From assembly GCA_913776245.1 (NCBI GenBank), contig CAJYLO010000002.1, positions 62,001-126,000 on the forward strand: a DNA stretch of 64,000 nucleotides, read 5' to 3'. The stretch is from an uncultured Chryseobacterium sp. GTDB lineage: Bacteria; Bacteroidota; Bacteroidia; Flavobacteriales; Weeksellaceae. The position numbers were made by a program, and so were the translations under genes. A model generated the notes under the pieces. The model saw nothing but the letters and a program-made list of their open reading frames with translations, was not told the DNA's origin and did no database searches. Positions 53,087 through 62,595 of the stretch are shown here, piece after piece (the stretch's first letter is position 1; each line of letters opens with the position of its first letter).

Positions 53087-54547
53087 GTGGGATTGTTAAA
53101 AAAAATCATATTAGTTATTTCTGTATTTTCGTTCTTAACCGGGACGAAAGCTCAAAAATATACCCCAAAGAAAATAGACAGCCTTATTTCCCTATCCTTT
53201 CAGCTGGCCGACAGGAATGAGGCGCTTAAAATCAGTACAAAAACCTTTAGGCTTTCCGATGAAATAGGTTATTATCTGGGAAAGGCAAAATCCCTGAAAG
53301 CAGATATCAATACCTATCTGGGGCTTGGAGAGCAGGAAAAGGCACTGAATTCTGCCAATAAACTTTATGACATTGCAACCAGTGAGGGTGATGATTATCA
53401 CACCGGTCAGGCATTAATTGCCAGAGCTTTATCTTATGCGTATCTGGGCTTTTTTGAAAAGGCAATGAAAACCAATAAGGATGCTGAGGAAGTCTGTAAA
53501 AAAATAAAAGATAATGATGACCTCTACAGTTCCTTAGGACAGGTATATGCGGGAAGAGCGGAAATTATGAACCTTCAATACGAATCGCCACAAAAGACCC
53601 TTGCGTATGATCTGAAAAGTATTGAATATTATAAAAAAATAAAAAACCGAAAAAAAAGAAACGGCTGGCTGGCCATTCAGTATTCCAGCGTAGGCTACAC
53701 CTATATAGATCTTGATGATTATAAGCCTGCAATTTATTATAATAAAAAAGCTTATGAGCTTGCTAAACTGGAAAACGACTCTATTAATCAGGCATTCGGT
53801 TTATATGGATTGGGAAGTGCCTTTATGGAAATGAACCAGAGTGACAGCTCTGTTCATTATTATAAAAAAGCGCTGCCGATTTTTGAAAAGGCAAATGATG
53901 TCTATCGCCTTCAGTATATCTATGATGACCTGGCATCGATCTACGAAAAAATGGGCGATGATAAGATATATTCCTATTACTCTAAAAAGTCAAGGGAATT
54001 GTCTGATATGATCAGGAAAAAAGAAAAGATAGAAACAGATAAAGTTTCCAATACCATTATAGAACAGGAAAAGCAGAGCTGGTATAAGAGTTTTTACATT
54101 TTTATTGGAAGTGTAGTTTTGCTTGCGGTTATTTTCTTCTTTTTCACATTAAAGTATTTCAAAAGCTATAAGGAAGAAAAGGAGCAAAAGGAAAATATGG
54201 AAGATGACCTTATTGAAAAGGAAGAAGAGCTGAGTCATCTGGAACTAAAAATAAATGACGCTTTTACTGAGCTGCTCGAGCTGGCAAAAAACAATGACTC
54301 ATCATTTCTCAGCAGATTTAAGGAAATCTATCCTTACTTTTACAACAAACTGATAACAACCTACCCAGAATTGACAACAGGACAGCTTCAGTTCTGTGCA
54401 ATGCTGAAACTCAACTTCACTACCAAAGAAATTGCAAACTACAGTAATATATCGGTAAGAAGTGTGGAAACCAGGAAAAACAGGCTCAGAAAACAGCTGG
54501 AAATCCCATCAGAAGTTGACCTCAACAAATGGATGATGGATTTCTAA
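53087..54547 (+). CDS. TPR sensor with C-terminal helix-turn-helix (LuxR-like)
   Basis: The protein has 486 residues from GTG 53087; TTG 53066 and TTG 53093 are alternatives, since no in-frame ATG lies near. A signal peptide-like helix (KKIILVISVFSFLTGTKA) precedes several tetratricopeptide repeats (about 50-320), a membrane helix (FIGSVVLLAVIFFFFTL), a coiled coil (KEEKEQKENMEDDLIEKEEEL), and a cytoplasmic LuxR-type helix-turn-helix (LTTGQLQFCAMLKLNFTTKEIANYSNISVRSVETRKNRLRKQL). This is a one-protein transmembrane regulator with periplasmic TPRs, common in Chryseobacterium relatives. The signal is unknown. Confidence 0.82.
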   Translation: MGLLKKIILVISVFSFLTGTKAQKYTPKKIDSLISLSFQLADRNEALKISTKTFRLSDEIGYYLGKAKSLKADINTYLGLGEQEKALNSANKLYDIATSEGDDYHTGQALIARALSYAYLGFFEKAMKTNKDAEEVCKKIKDNDDLYSSLGQVYAGRAEIMNLQYESPQKTLAYDLKSIEYYKKIKNRKKRNGWLAIQYSSVGYTYIDLDDYKPAIYYNKKAYELAKLENDSINQAFGLYGLGSAFMEMNQSDSSVHYYKKALPIFEKANDVYRLQYIYDDLASIYEKMGDDKIYSYYSKKSRELSDMIRKKEKIETDKVSNTIIEQEKQSWYKSFYIFIGSVVLLAVIFFFFTLKYFKSYKEEKEQKENMEDDLIEKEEELSHLELKINDAFTELLELAKNNDSSFLSRFKEIYPYFYNKLITTYPELTTGQLQFCAMLKLNFTTKEIANYSNISVRSVETRKNRLRKQLEIPSEVDLNKWMMDF

Positions 54548-54799
54548 TCTATACTTAGTATTTTTAAAATATTATAAATCAGAATCTTAAACTAATGGCG
54601 TAGTCAAGTAGTAGATGATTTTTTGCAGTTTAATGTATTTAATAACAATCTTTGTTATGTAAAATTAAACCTCTAAAAATTAAACAACTATATATCATTA
54701 TAGATTCTGAAGGCACACAAGATGAAACACAAATCTGTATAGAATGAAACAGATTATTATCAGAAAATTTTCTTTTTTAAATTCATGAAAAGAAGTACC

Positions 54800-54830
54800 A
54801 AGCTCCGTAAGTCGCGGAGCTTTTATTTTG
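54800..54830 (+). terminator. Intrinsic terminator
   Basis: AAGCTCCG and CGGAGCTT (54800-54822) pair around a 7-nt loop, followed by TTATTTTG. It lies 250 bp past the TPR-HTH stop. No gene is seen in the intervening bases apart from a 14-codon frame, so it ends either that mRNA or a short transcript. Confidence 0.75.
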
Positions 54831-54831
54831 A

Positions 54832-55200
54832 TCATTTCATATCGTTCCATCTCGGAATAACCTCCAGAAGCCCAAGTCCTATAAAAAGAAATAAAACTGT
54901 AATATCCGAATAAAGATAAGTACTTAAATAGTAATTATGCAGTGCGAAATGCAGCATTATAAAAACCGGGAAAAGAATAACGCCAGCTTTCCTGTAAAAA
55001 AGGATCAGAAGCCAGCTGATGATTACTAAAACATCTACGCCTAGGGTATAGTAAAAAAAACCTGACGGAATGCTTAGCTCTCTATGCTGGGAAAACTCTG
55101 CAAGATCCGTATTGACACTCAAAAGAAAAACCAGTATAACCAGCCCGAATATAATATAAAAGCTTCTGTTTTTTCTAAACTTTTCTGATACTGAATTCAT
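54832..55200 (-). CDS. Unknown membrane protein with four helices
   Basis: The protein has 122 residues with about four hydrophobic helices: SFYIIFGLVILVFLLSVN, FFYYTLGVDVLVIISWLLILFY, GVILFPVFIMLHFALHNYYL and ITVLFLFIGLGLLEVI. The family is not recognised. It is read from the minus strand, separated from the Lrp gene by a terminator. Confidence 0.65.
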   Translation of the reverse strand: MNSVSEKFRKNRSFYIIFGLVILVFLLSVNTDLAEFSQHRELSIPSGFFYYTLGVDVLVIISWLLILFYRKAGVILFPVFIMLHFALHNYYLSTYLYSDITVLFLFIGLGLLEVIPRWNDMK

Positions 55201-55213
55201 CGTATAAATTTAC

Positions 55214-55243
55214 AAAAAAAAGAGCTTATTAAATAAGCTCTTT
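55214..55243 (-). terminator. Terminator of the Lrp gene
   Basis: AGAGCTTAT (55221-55229) and ATAAGCTCT (55233-55241) pair. On the minus strand it is followed by a run of T. Confidence 0.75.
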
Positions 55244-55269
55244 CTAATAGAAAATCTTCTACTAACTAA

Positions 55270-55740
55270 CTATATACTAACCGCATTGATAAGGCGGTTC
55301 TTATCACTGATATACTCTTCCATAGAGATCATACTTTCAGTCCTCATCACATCCTGGATATCATCGATCTGATAAATAATCCTTTTTGCATCCTCGGTGT
55401 TTTTAGCTTTCATTTTGCAAAAGATGTTATATTTTCCGGAAGTCACACTAGCTTCTACAACATTTGGTATCAAAGCCAGCTGTTTAAGAACTTCCTGTGT
55501 ATGATTGGACTTAGTAAGCAGAATACCGATGAAAGCAGTAAAGTTATAATCCAATTTGCTGTAATCGATATTAAGAGAAGAACCAAGGATAATCCCTGCA
55601 TCTTCCATTTTTTTCACTCTGACGTGTATAGTTCCGGCAGAAACGTCCATTTGTTTAGCTATTTCCGTAAAAGGCATTCTCGTGTTTTCTACCAGAAAAT
55701 CAAGAATCTTTTTATCGATATCGTCTAATTGATAGTTCAT
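55270..55740 (-). CDS. Lrp/AsnC-family transcriptional regulator
   Basis: The protein has 156 residues. The N-terminal helix-turn-helix (DDIDKKILDFLVENTRMPFTEIAKQMDVSAGTIHVRVKKMEDAGII) and C-terminal RAM ligand domain (FIGILLTKSNHTQEVLKQL, VVEASVTSGKYNIFCKMKAK) are both present. It is a small-molecule (amino-acid) responsive global regulator type. A -7 box CAAATTTA on plus (TAAATTTG on minus) lies at 55782-55789. Confidence 0.9.
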   Translation of the reverse strand: MNYQLDDIDKKILDFLVENTRMPFTEIAKQMDVSAGTIHVRVKKMEDAGIILGSSLNIDYSKLDYNFTAFIGILLTKSNHTQEVLKQLALIPNVVEASVTSGKYNIFCKMKAKNTEDAKRIIYQIDDIQDVMRTESMISMEEYISDKNRLINAVSI

Positions 55741-55781
55741 TGCGATTTTGTTATTTATTTAAAATATACTTATTTTTTTTG

Positions 55782-55789
55782 CAAATTTA
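55782..55789 (-). promoter_or_regulatory. -7 promoter box of the Lrp gene
   Basis: On the minus strand it reads TAAATTTG, about 41 bp before the ATG at 55740. The -33 partner is not clear. Confidence 0.45.
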
Positions 55790-55867
55790 GAAAAAATTAT
55801 TTAAATAAAAACAATTATTAAAAGATTAACACCTTTTAACAAAATGACAAAAACACTATGACAATTA

Positions 55868-58800
55868 TCATTTATTAGCCTTGTTTTTTACAGAATCTGT
55901 TTTATTTTTAACCGCCGCCAACGAATCATTTTTTATGTTTTCCCTCTTTTTAAACAATTCGCGGAATGAATTAAAGCTTTTGCTGTATACCACGCCTAAG
56001 CCATAACTTTGGTTAGCACCAGGCGTTGTTGTAAGTCCGATATTGGATGGTTTGGAATAAGCCCGGAATAGTCTGCTGCCGTTATTGTTTTTACTCCAGT
56101 CATACTCTACTATTCCTTCTACGGAAAGATAATTGGCATTGGTATTCTCTGTCCTGGTAATAGGAACTCCTAAACCGGTCTTGAATTTGATTCTTGGAGA
56201 CAACGCGAGGCTTACATTCGTATTTGCCCTGTCAGAAGTATTGGAGTTCGGGTCACCGCTGATATAATCTAGATTAATCTGGAAAGCACTGCTTATGGTA
56301 TTAAGAACCGAACCTAATTGTTTGAAAGCCACGTTGTAACCCGTATTTTGTAACGATCTGGAAATATTAGTAAAATCCAGACCACCAGAGTTAGGGACAT
56401 TGAAGCTATTCAGAACCAAAACCGATCCGAACTGAATTGTTTTTTCGTCAGCTGTATTTATCTTGGAAGCCAGTGTTTCTCTAACCTGCGATGGCGCATC
56501 CGGAGCAGTTACATCAAATTTAATATCCGGATCTGTCAGGGTATTCGTGATTTTAGTTGTAAGAACCACATCAATCGGTTGTGAAAGTGACATCTGCAGA
56601 TAGTCGCCTCCGTTGGTGACCGTCCTTCTGTAATTGGCTGTAATATCCAGATCTGGCGTCATCGGGCTTCCGCTCCAACGGATACTGCTGTTCTTTGCAA
56701 TCTGAAATGTCCTGTTAAGGACTGCCTTAGAAACAAATGTACCGTTATCTACAGTGTAAGTTCCATTCATGGAAATATTGCCGCTCCTTTCCATACGGAA
56801 CTTCAGATGATCCGCATCACCACGGACAGAGATATTTCCCACATCATCACCTACCAGAACATTGACAAGAGAACCTTTGTCTATGGTTACGTCAAAATCA
56901 ACCAGCATATTAGCGCCAGACTTTTTCTTTTTCTCTACAGAGATAACCCCTTCATTATCCCGTTTTAAAAATCTTAAGATCTTAAACTCTTCAACATTGG
57001 CAGTAGATGCACTGTTGAATGTAAAGGTACTGTTATTCAGAATCCGGAGTCCGTCATTCGGAGTACTGATTGATAAGCCGGAAACAGGACCATCAACATA
57101 AAGATCGCCCTGTGCAGTTACCCTTCCCCAGAACAGATCATTTTCATCCTGTGTCGAATTCAGAACTAAAAGATTATCCGCACGCATAATCAGGTTGACA
57201 CCAAGAGAAGACAGCGTTTCAAACTGAATGGATCCGGAAATATTACCTTTAGAATTTTCCCGGCCGTCCCGGATCCCGATATTATTGAGAATGGCAAGCC
57301 CTCTGGAAAGGTTGATAACGGTGTCATCAAAAGAATAATCAACACCTGTGAACATCAGTTTTAGGCCGAATCCTTTCAGGGCGATATCACCACTGTAATC
57401 AATATCATTGACAGGGCCTGAAATTTTAAGATCACCCGTGGCCTTTCCTCGGAAATTGCCAAAAATCTCTTTGACAAATTGTTGGGCAAAGCCAAGATCA
57501 AATTCATTCATATTTGCATCCAGATTAAGCACCGGTGAAGAGAGATTGTTATCAATGGTTCCTGTAACATCCAGGGTATTTTTACCGAGGAATTCAGAAG
57601 ACAAAGCTTGGATGCTGACATCAAAAACATTCGGTTTTTCGCTTTTGGTAATTTTTGTTTCGATGTTACCCATTGCTTTACCGTTCATAAAGATATTTTC
57701 AACATCCAGATCGACCAACGGTTCCAGATTATCTCCGGATTTTCTGACCTGTATGGTTCCATTAGCCGTTCCTTTGATATCCATAGCATTGTTATCTTTT
57801 CCGAAAGCCAGAAGCTTGGAAATATCCAGATTTTTGACTTCGGCATCTGCAGTAAAGTCCTTCCCGGATCTGAAATCAGCAATTTTAACCAGCAGCTCAC
57901 TGTCATCAGAAAAGATCCTGAGATTCTGCACTACAATATCTTTTTCTTTCTTCCTGTAAGTTATGGAATGATTCAGCTCCGGACTTGTATCAACAGTCCA
58001 GGCAATATTGTTGAATTTAACCGTAGTTGGCTCAAAACGGAACACATAATCACCAGCGGAATTTGTTGTCTGGTTAATATTGACGGCATATTCCTTCATT
58101 TCATTCGCAGTCTCATCATCGGGACTGCCAAGCTTAAAATCAGTTCCGATTCTAAGTAATTGTCCGTTCTCATTAGTAGCCGTGAGCTTCACATCCTGAA
58201 ACACCTTATTTCCATATTGCCCTCTTTTGACGGTGGCCACCAGCTGCTGATTAAGATCAGCGGTGTTGACCCTCAGCTTCAGGCTATCTATCATTGTGCT
58301 GTCTTTCGCTTTGTTGAGATCCGGCTGGAATGTCGCATCAGTTTCGGCTAAAAATTTTTCAGCTTCCGTAAGTTCTCTTTTGTTAGCCATTACGTATTTG
58401 ATCTTATTAGCATCTGCACTGAGAACAAGATCATTGGTCGCTCCTGTATAGTTACCGGAAACTTTCGCACCATCAGGCAATTCGAGATCCGGGACGAAAA
58501 AAGAAACAAGTCCCTGTTTTACATCAAAATTAAAATCAAAGCTTTGCCCATTATAGGTTTTTTTCGGAGGATTGCCAACCAGGATTTTATTAATGCTGTT
58601 GGTAATCATATTCCCGATATCCTCAAGGTTAAATCTACCGGATAATCTTCCGTTGACAGCTCCGGGCGCATCCACAGAAACAATCCTGTTCCCGTCTTCA
58701 AAATAAGCCTTGATCCTGGAATCCGGAATGTGAAGTTTTTGAGCAGGAGAATTCAGCACCAGATTTTTTATGCTGGTGTCGAGATTCAGATCATTTAGAT

Positions 58801-60517
58801 TCGTCATCGAAACTTTCCCGGCTACCAATCCGCTAACAGCATTCGTATCTCCTGCCGAAACGCCAAAATATTTCAGATTAAGATATCTGAGATTGGCCGT
58901 AAAATCGGCAAATAGCCTTTTAGTACTGAAATCAACAATTCCCTTAAAACTTCCCTTCGCATTAGGATCATTAGCTAAAATATTTCCTGTAAATCTTTTT
59001 TTATTAAGAACACCGTCAATGGAAATATTGTTAAGACTCTTCCCCATCAGATCAATATGATTGACATCGGAAGATGTTTTAACATACATTGTATTCACAT
59101 CAAAACCTTCACCCTGAATGTTGAATTTTCCTGAGATCAGGCCAACCTGCTTATTTTTAGTCAGTGCAGTTACATTCAGATCTTTCACCTCAACATAACC
59201 TTTATATCTTGGGCGTTTTGTGCTGTAATCAACAAGATTGAAATCCTTCATCTTTGCCTGGCCGATTCCTGTGATGAGATTACCGTTGGCAAAAACCTGT
59301 TTCGGATTAACTTTCACAGATCCGTTATATTTGAGCCTTCCGAAACCGTCCGCAAAATTTCCGAGCTTGGAAGAGATAAATTTTGGCAAAGTCGCTTTCA
59401 GACCTTTGTAAGTAAAATCCGCGGAAACATTTTTACTTTCAATAAAAAATTTCTTATCCAGAACGCTGGAAATACTCATTTTTTTGGTATTGAGATTGAT
59501 TTCCTGGGAGCGAATCAAGAAATTATTTAGTGTAAAATTGTTTAGTGGCCCGGTCATCGTTCCGGAAATATTGATCGGTGTATAATTGTCCCAATCCGGA
59601 ACAAAATAGCTCAGATCATAGCCGCTGATCTGGCTTCCGGGAATCATTTTCAGATCCCAATTGACCTTATTTCCAAAATCCGCAAATTTTGTCTTTGGAT
59701 CAAGATTGAGTGTCGCTTCGCCCTGAAACAGAGAATAACTGGTATTGAAAGTCAGGTTTCCTAACTTCAGATGTTTTTTTGTCAGTTCAAAATTGGTGGA
59801 AAAAGTATCGACAATGTGCTCCTTGCCGTAACGTTTGGTGATAAAGTTAAAATTCCTGATATCGGCAAAAACGCTGGGGCCTTCTACCCTCAGAGATGTA
59901 ACATTTAAGTTCACCTTTCTGGCGTCCAGCCAACGGCCTGCTTCTCCTGGATGATTGTTATTAATGATACTCACAACACCATTGATAAGATCAATTTTCA
60001 TCCCCATTTTAAAGGGTTTTTTCTTTGGATTGCGAGGTTTCCCATCATCGAAATTATCCACATACCGCACAAAATTACTGATACTGTCTCCTTTGTAAGT
60101 AATGACCCTGATGACAGGATCTATAATAACTGCCTGATTGAATTTTATGTCTCTGGTGTTAAAAGCCAGCGCAAACCAGTCAGACGCCACGCGAAGTTCC
60201 TTTGCTTTTACAAAATCATAATTCTTATAATCTTTGAGAGTAAGTCCTTTAATGGTGACATCACCAAAAAAGTTCACATCAATATCTTCAATCCTCATTC
60301 CCATTTTAAAGTCATTGTTCAGCATATCAATGGCCTGATTGGCAATGTATCGTTTTGTAACAGGAAGATTAATACCTACCAATATCAATATGATAAGACC
60401 GAGAATCGTGAAAAATATATAGCTGAGAATCCTGATGAAAAGCGGACTTTTCTTCTTGCCGACTGGTTGGTCAGCTGGATCTTCGTTATTTGTATTTTTA
60501 TTTTCTAACTTTGCCAT
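55868..60517 (-). CDS. tamB: TamB-like translocation and assembly protein
   Basis: The protein has 1549 residues. The cytoplasmic N-terminus is followed by one membrane helix (ILSYIFFTILGLIILILVGINLPVT) and then by a very long beta-rich periplasmic part with repeated 'D-G-x-V' patterns, typical of TamB/AsmA-like bridge proteins. The C-terminal DUF490-type domain is present (GTYTVDNGTFVSKAVLNRTF ... ALSPRIKFKTGLGV). Such proteins carry phospholipids or help to insert outer-membrane proteins. It is divergent from tsaD with only 6 bp between the two starts, and the tsaD promoter lies in its first codons. Confidence 0.88.
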   Translation of the reverse strand: MAKLENKNTNNEDPADQPVGKKKSPLFIRILSYIFFTILGLIILILVGINLPVTKRYIANQAIDMLNNDFKMGMRIEDIDVNFFGDVTIKGLTLKDYKNYDFVKAKELRVASDWFALAFNTRDIKFNQAVIIDPVIRVITYKGDSISNFVRYVDNFDDGKPRNPKKKPFKMGMKIDLINGVVSIINNNHPGEAGRWLDARKVNLNVTSLRVEGPSVFADIRNFNFITKRYGKEHIVDTFSTNFELTKKHLKLGNLTFNTSYSLFQGEATLNLDPKTKFADFGNKVNWDLKMIPGSQISGYDLSYFVPDWDNYTPINISGTMTGPLNNFTLNNFLIRSQEINLNTKKMSISSVLDKKFFIESKNVSADFTYKGLKATLPKFISSKLGNFADGFGRLKYNGSVKVNPKQVFANGNLITGIGQAKMKDFNLVDYSTKRPRYKGYVEVKDLNVTALTKNKQVGLISGKFNIQGEGFDVNTMYVKTSSDVNHIDLMGKSLNNISIDGVLNKKRFTGNILANDPNAKGSFKGIVDFSTKRLFADFTANLRYLNLKYFGVSAGDTNAVSGLVAGKVSMTNLNDLNLDTSIKNLVLNSPAQKLHIPDSRIKAYFEDGNRIVSVDAPGAVNGRLSGRFNLEDIGNMITNSINKILVGNPPKKTYNGQSFDFNFDVKQGLVSFFVPDLELPDGAKVSGNYTGATNDLVLSADANKIKYVMANKRELTEAEKFLAETDATFQPDLNKAKDSTMIDSLKLRVNTADLNQQLVATVKRGQYGNKVFQDVKLTATNENGQLLRIGTDFKLGSPDDETANEMKEYAVNINQTTNSAGDYVFRFEPTTVKFNNIAWTVDTSPELNHSITYRKKEKDIVVQNLRIFSDDSELLVKIADFRSGKDFTADAEVKNLDISKLLAFGKDNNAMDIKGTANGTIQVRKSGDNLEPLVDLDVENIFMNGKAMGNIETKITKSEKPNVFDVSIQALSSEFLGKNTLDVTGTIDNNLSSPVLNLDANMNEFDLGFAQQFVKEIFGNFRGKATGDLKISGPVNDIDYSGDIALKGFGLKLMFTGVDYSFDDTVINLSRGLAILNNIGIRDGRENSKGNISGSIQFETLSSLGVNLIMRADNLLVLNSTQDENDLFWGRVTAQGDLYVDGPVSGLSISTPNDGLRILNNSTFTFNSASTANVEEFKILRFLKRDNEGVISVEKKKKSGANMLVDFDVTIDKGSLVNVLVGDDVGNISVRGDADHLKFRMERSGNISMNGTYTVDNGTFVSKAVLNRTFQIAKNSSIRWSGSPMTPDLDITANYRRTVTNGGDYLQMSLSQPIDVVLTTKITNTLTDPDIKFDVTAPDAPSQVRETLASKINTADEKTIQFGSVLVLNSFNVPNSGGLDFTNISRSLQNTGYNVAFKQLGSVLNTISSAFQINLDYISGDPNSNTSDRANTNVSLALSPRIKFKTGLGVPITRTENTNANYLSVEGIVEYDWSKNNNGSRLFRAYSKPSNIGLTTTPGANQSYGLGVVYSKSFNSFRELFKKRENIKNDSLAAVKNKTDSVKNKANK
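60506..60513 (+). promoter_or_regulatory. -7 box of tsaD inside tamB's first codons
   Basis: TAACTTTG matches TAnnTTTG and lies 10 bp before ATG 60524. No -33 box at the usual spacing was seen. Confidence 0.4.
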
Positions 60518-60523
60518 TTAGTT

Positions 60524-61540
60524 ATGAGCAGTTCAATTATTTTAGGTATAGAATCGTCTTGCGATGACACTTCCGCAGCAGTAATCCAGAATAACAAAAT
60601 CCTTTCCAACATCGCTGCTAACCAGCAAATCCATAATGAATATGGCGGTGTGGTTCCGGAACTGGCTTCCAGAGCGCATCAGCAAAACATCATCCCTGTT
60701 GTGGAGAAAGCATTCTCAAAAGCAAATATACAACAAAATGAGATTTGTGCGATCGGATTCACAAGAGGTCCCGGACTTTTGGGTTCTCTTCTGGTAGGGA
60801 CATCTTTTGCAAAGTCACTGGCGATGAGTCTGGACGTTCCTTTGATAGAAGTCAATCACTTGCAGGCGCATATTCTCGCCCATTTTATTGAAGACGCCAA
60901 TCCTACACCACCGACATTTCCTTTTCTATGTTTGACCGTTTCCGGTGGTCATACAATGATCGTTCTTGTGAAGGATTATTTTGATATGGAGATCATCGGA
61001 AAAACCATTGATGATGCAGCTGGTGAAGCGTTTGACAAAATCGGGAAAATATTTGACCTCGATTATCCTGCCGGACCAATTGTAGACAGACTTGCAAAAG
61101 AAGGCAATCCCGACGCTTTCAAATTCAATAAACCGAAAATGGAAAGTTATGATTATTCTTTCAGTGGCATCAAAACTTCTGTTCTATATTTCATTCAGAA
61201 GGAAGTAAGAAAAAATCCCGATTTCATTAAGGACAATTTGAATGATCTTTGTGCTTCTGTTCAGAAATCCATCATAGAAATATTGATGGACAAGCTGGAA
61301 AAAGCAGCGAAAGAACTCAACATCAACGATATTGCAATTGCCGGCGGTGTTTCTGCCAATTCCGGATTGAGAAAGGCTATGGAAAACAACCGTGAAAAAC
61401 TCGGCTGGAATATCTTCATTCCAAAATTTGAATACACAACAGACAACGCTGCAATGATTGCAATGGTGGCGAAACTGAAATATGAGCGTGGTGAGTTTAC
61501 GGATATCAGAACAACGGCTACAGCGAAGTATGATTTGTAG
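60524..61540 (+). CDS. tsaD: tRNA threonylcarbamoyladenosine transferase subunit TsaD
   Basis: TsaD moves the threonylcarbamoyl group to A37 of ANN-decoding tRNAs. The 338 residues open IILGIESSCDDTSAAVI. The metal-binding NHLQAHILAHF (HxxxH) is present, with LTVSGGHTMIVLV, GEAFDKIGKI, IAGGVSANSGLR and the third ligand region EYTTDNAAMIAMVAKLKY. It is universal and essential in bacteria. Partners TsaB, TsaC and TsaE are not in the window. Confidence 0.95.
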   Translation: MSSSIILGIESSCDDTSAAVIQNNKILSNIAANQQIHNEYGGVVPELASRAHQQNIIPVVEKAFSKANIQQNEICAIGFTRGPGLLGSLLVGTSFAKSLAMSLDVPLIEVNHLQAHILAHFIEDANPTPPTFPFLCLTVSGGHTMIVLVKDYFDMEIIGKTIDDAAGEAFDKIGKIFDLDYPAGPIVDRLAKEGNPDAFKFNKPKMESYDYSFSGIKTSVLYFIQKEVRKNPDFIKDNLNDLCASVQKSIIEILMDKLEKAAKELNINDIAIAGGVSANSGLRKAMENNREKLGWNIFIPKFEYTTDNAAMIAMVAKLKYERGEFTDIRTTATAKYDL

Positions 61541-61591
61541 TTTTGTTCATGAGAAAATAAATTATATAATTATAGAAGCCATCAAATTCCC

Positions 61592-61599
61592 TATTTTTG
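61592..61599 (+). promoter_or_regulatory. -7 promoter box of the DUF808 gene
   Basis: TATTTTTG fits TAnnTTTG, 20 bp before ATG 61620. The -33 side is weak. Confidence 0.4.
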
Positions 61600-61619
61600 C
61601 TGTATAAAAATAAAAAGTT

Positions 61620-62522
61620 ATGGCTTCAGGATTCTTTGCAATCTTAGATGATATTGGTGCGCTGATGGATGACATTGCGGTGACCAGTAAAATCGCAACT
61701 AAAAAAACAGCCGGAATCCTCGGTGATGACCTTGCCGTGAATGCGGAAAAAGCCACAGGTTTTCTTTCTTCACGGGAAATCCCTGTACTTTGGGCCATTA
61801 CCAAAGGTTCTTTTATCAATAAACTGATTATTCTCCCTGTTGTTTTCCTGCTTAACTTTTTCTTTCCTGTAGCTATCAAGATTCTTTTGATAGTTGGCGG
61901 CGTTTATCTGGCTTATGAAGGTGTTGAAAAAATCATCGAATTTCTTTTTCACAGGAAAAAAACCAGTGGAGAAGTAATAGAAGAAAGCACACTGGAAGAG
62001 GAAGAAGTTAATTCTGAAAAGTCAAAAATCAGTTCAGCCATCAAAACAGATTTTATCCTTTCCCTGGAGATTGTCATTATCGCATTAGGAACCGTTATAG
62101 AAAAAGAACATCCGCTTCTGACACAGATCATTGTAGTTTCCCTGGTCGCTATCTTTGCAACAATAGGAGTTTACGGAATCGTTGCTTTAATTGTAAGAAT
62201 GGATGACGCCGGCTTTTTCCTGATGAAAAAATCAGGAAACAAAGGATTTTTCTCAAGCCTTGGACAGTTTTTGGTTAAAGCCTTGCCTATTGTTATCAAA
62301 ATTCTGGGTGTCGTAGGAACGATTGCTTTGATTTTAGTTTCAGGCGGTATTTTTCATCATAATATTGATGTAGTTCACCATTGGGTTTCAGACCATATTC
62401 CAGCCAGTTGGCCAGAGCAGATTCCACAATTTGGGTTGGGAATAGTTTTCGGATTGGCAGCAGTTTTAGTGATGACAATTGTTAGTAAAATCATTTCTGC
62501 TGTAAGACCTGCTAAAAGATAA
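61620..62522 (+). CDS. DUF808 (YedI-like) membrane protein
   Basis: The protein has 300 residues. The DUF808 opening MASGFFAILDDIGALMDDIAVTSKIATKKTAGILGDDLAVNAEKATGF is clear. Hydrophobic helices follow: LIILPVVFLLNFFFPVAIKILLIVGGVYLAYEG, LEIVIIALGTVIE, IIVVSLVAIFATIGVYGIVALIV, IKILGVVGTIALILVSGGIF and FGLGIVFGLAAVLVMTIVSKI. It is an inner-membrane protein of unknown function. Confidence 0.9.
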   Translation: MASGFFAILDDIGALMDDIAVTSKIATKKTAGILGDDLAVNAEKATGFLSSREIPVLWAITKGSFINKLIILPVVFLLNFFFPVAIKILLIVGGVYLAYEGVEKIIEFLFHRKKTSGEVIEESTLEEEEVNSEKSKISSAIKTDFILSLEIVIIALGTVIEKEHPLLTQIIVVSLVAIFATIGVYGIVALIVRMDDAGFFLMKKSGNKGFFSSLGQFLVKALPIVIKILGVVGTIALILVSGGIFHHNIDVVHHWVSDHIPASWPEQIPQFGLGIVFGLAAVLVMTIVSKIISAVRPAKR

Positions 62523-62533
62523 CAATGTAAATC

Positions 62534-62583
62534 AAACCACAAAAGACACAAAGTTTAAAATTCTTTTGTGACTTTTGTGGTTT
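62534..62583. repeat. Imperfect palindrome, possible repeat and terminator
   Basis: AAACCACAAAAG (62534-62545) and CTTTTGTGGTTT (62572-62583) pair perfectly over 12 bp, with further inner CACAAAG/CTTTTGTG pairing. It lies between the DUF808 gene and rsmE and may end the former. Confidence 0.6.
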
Positions 62584-62595
62584 AAAATAAATTCT

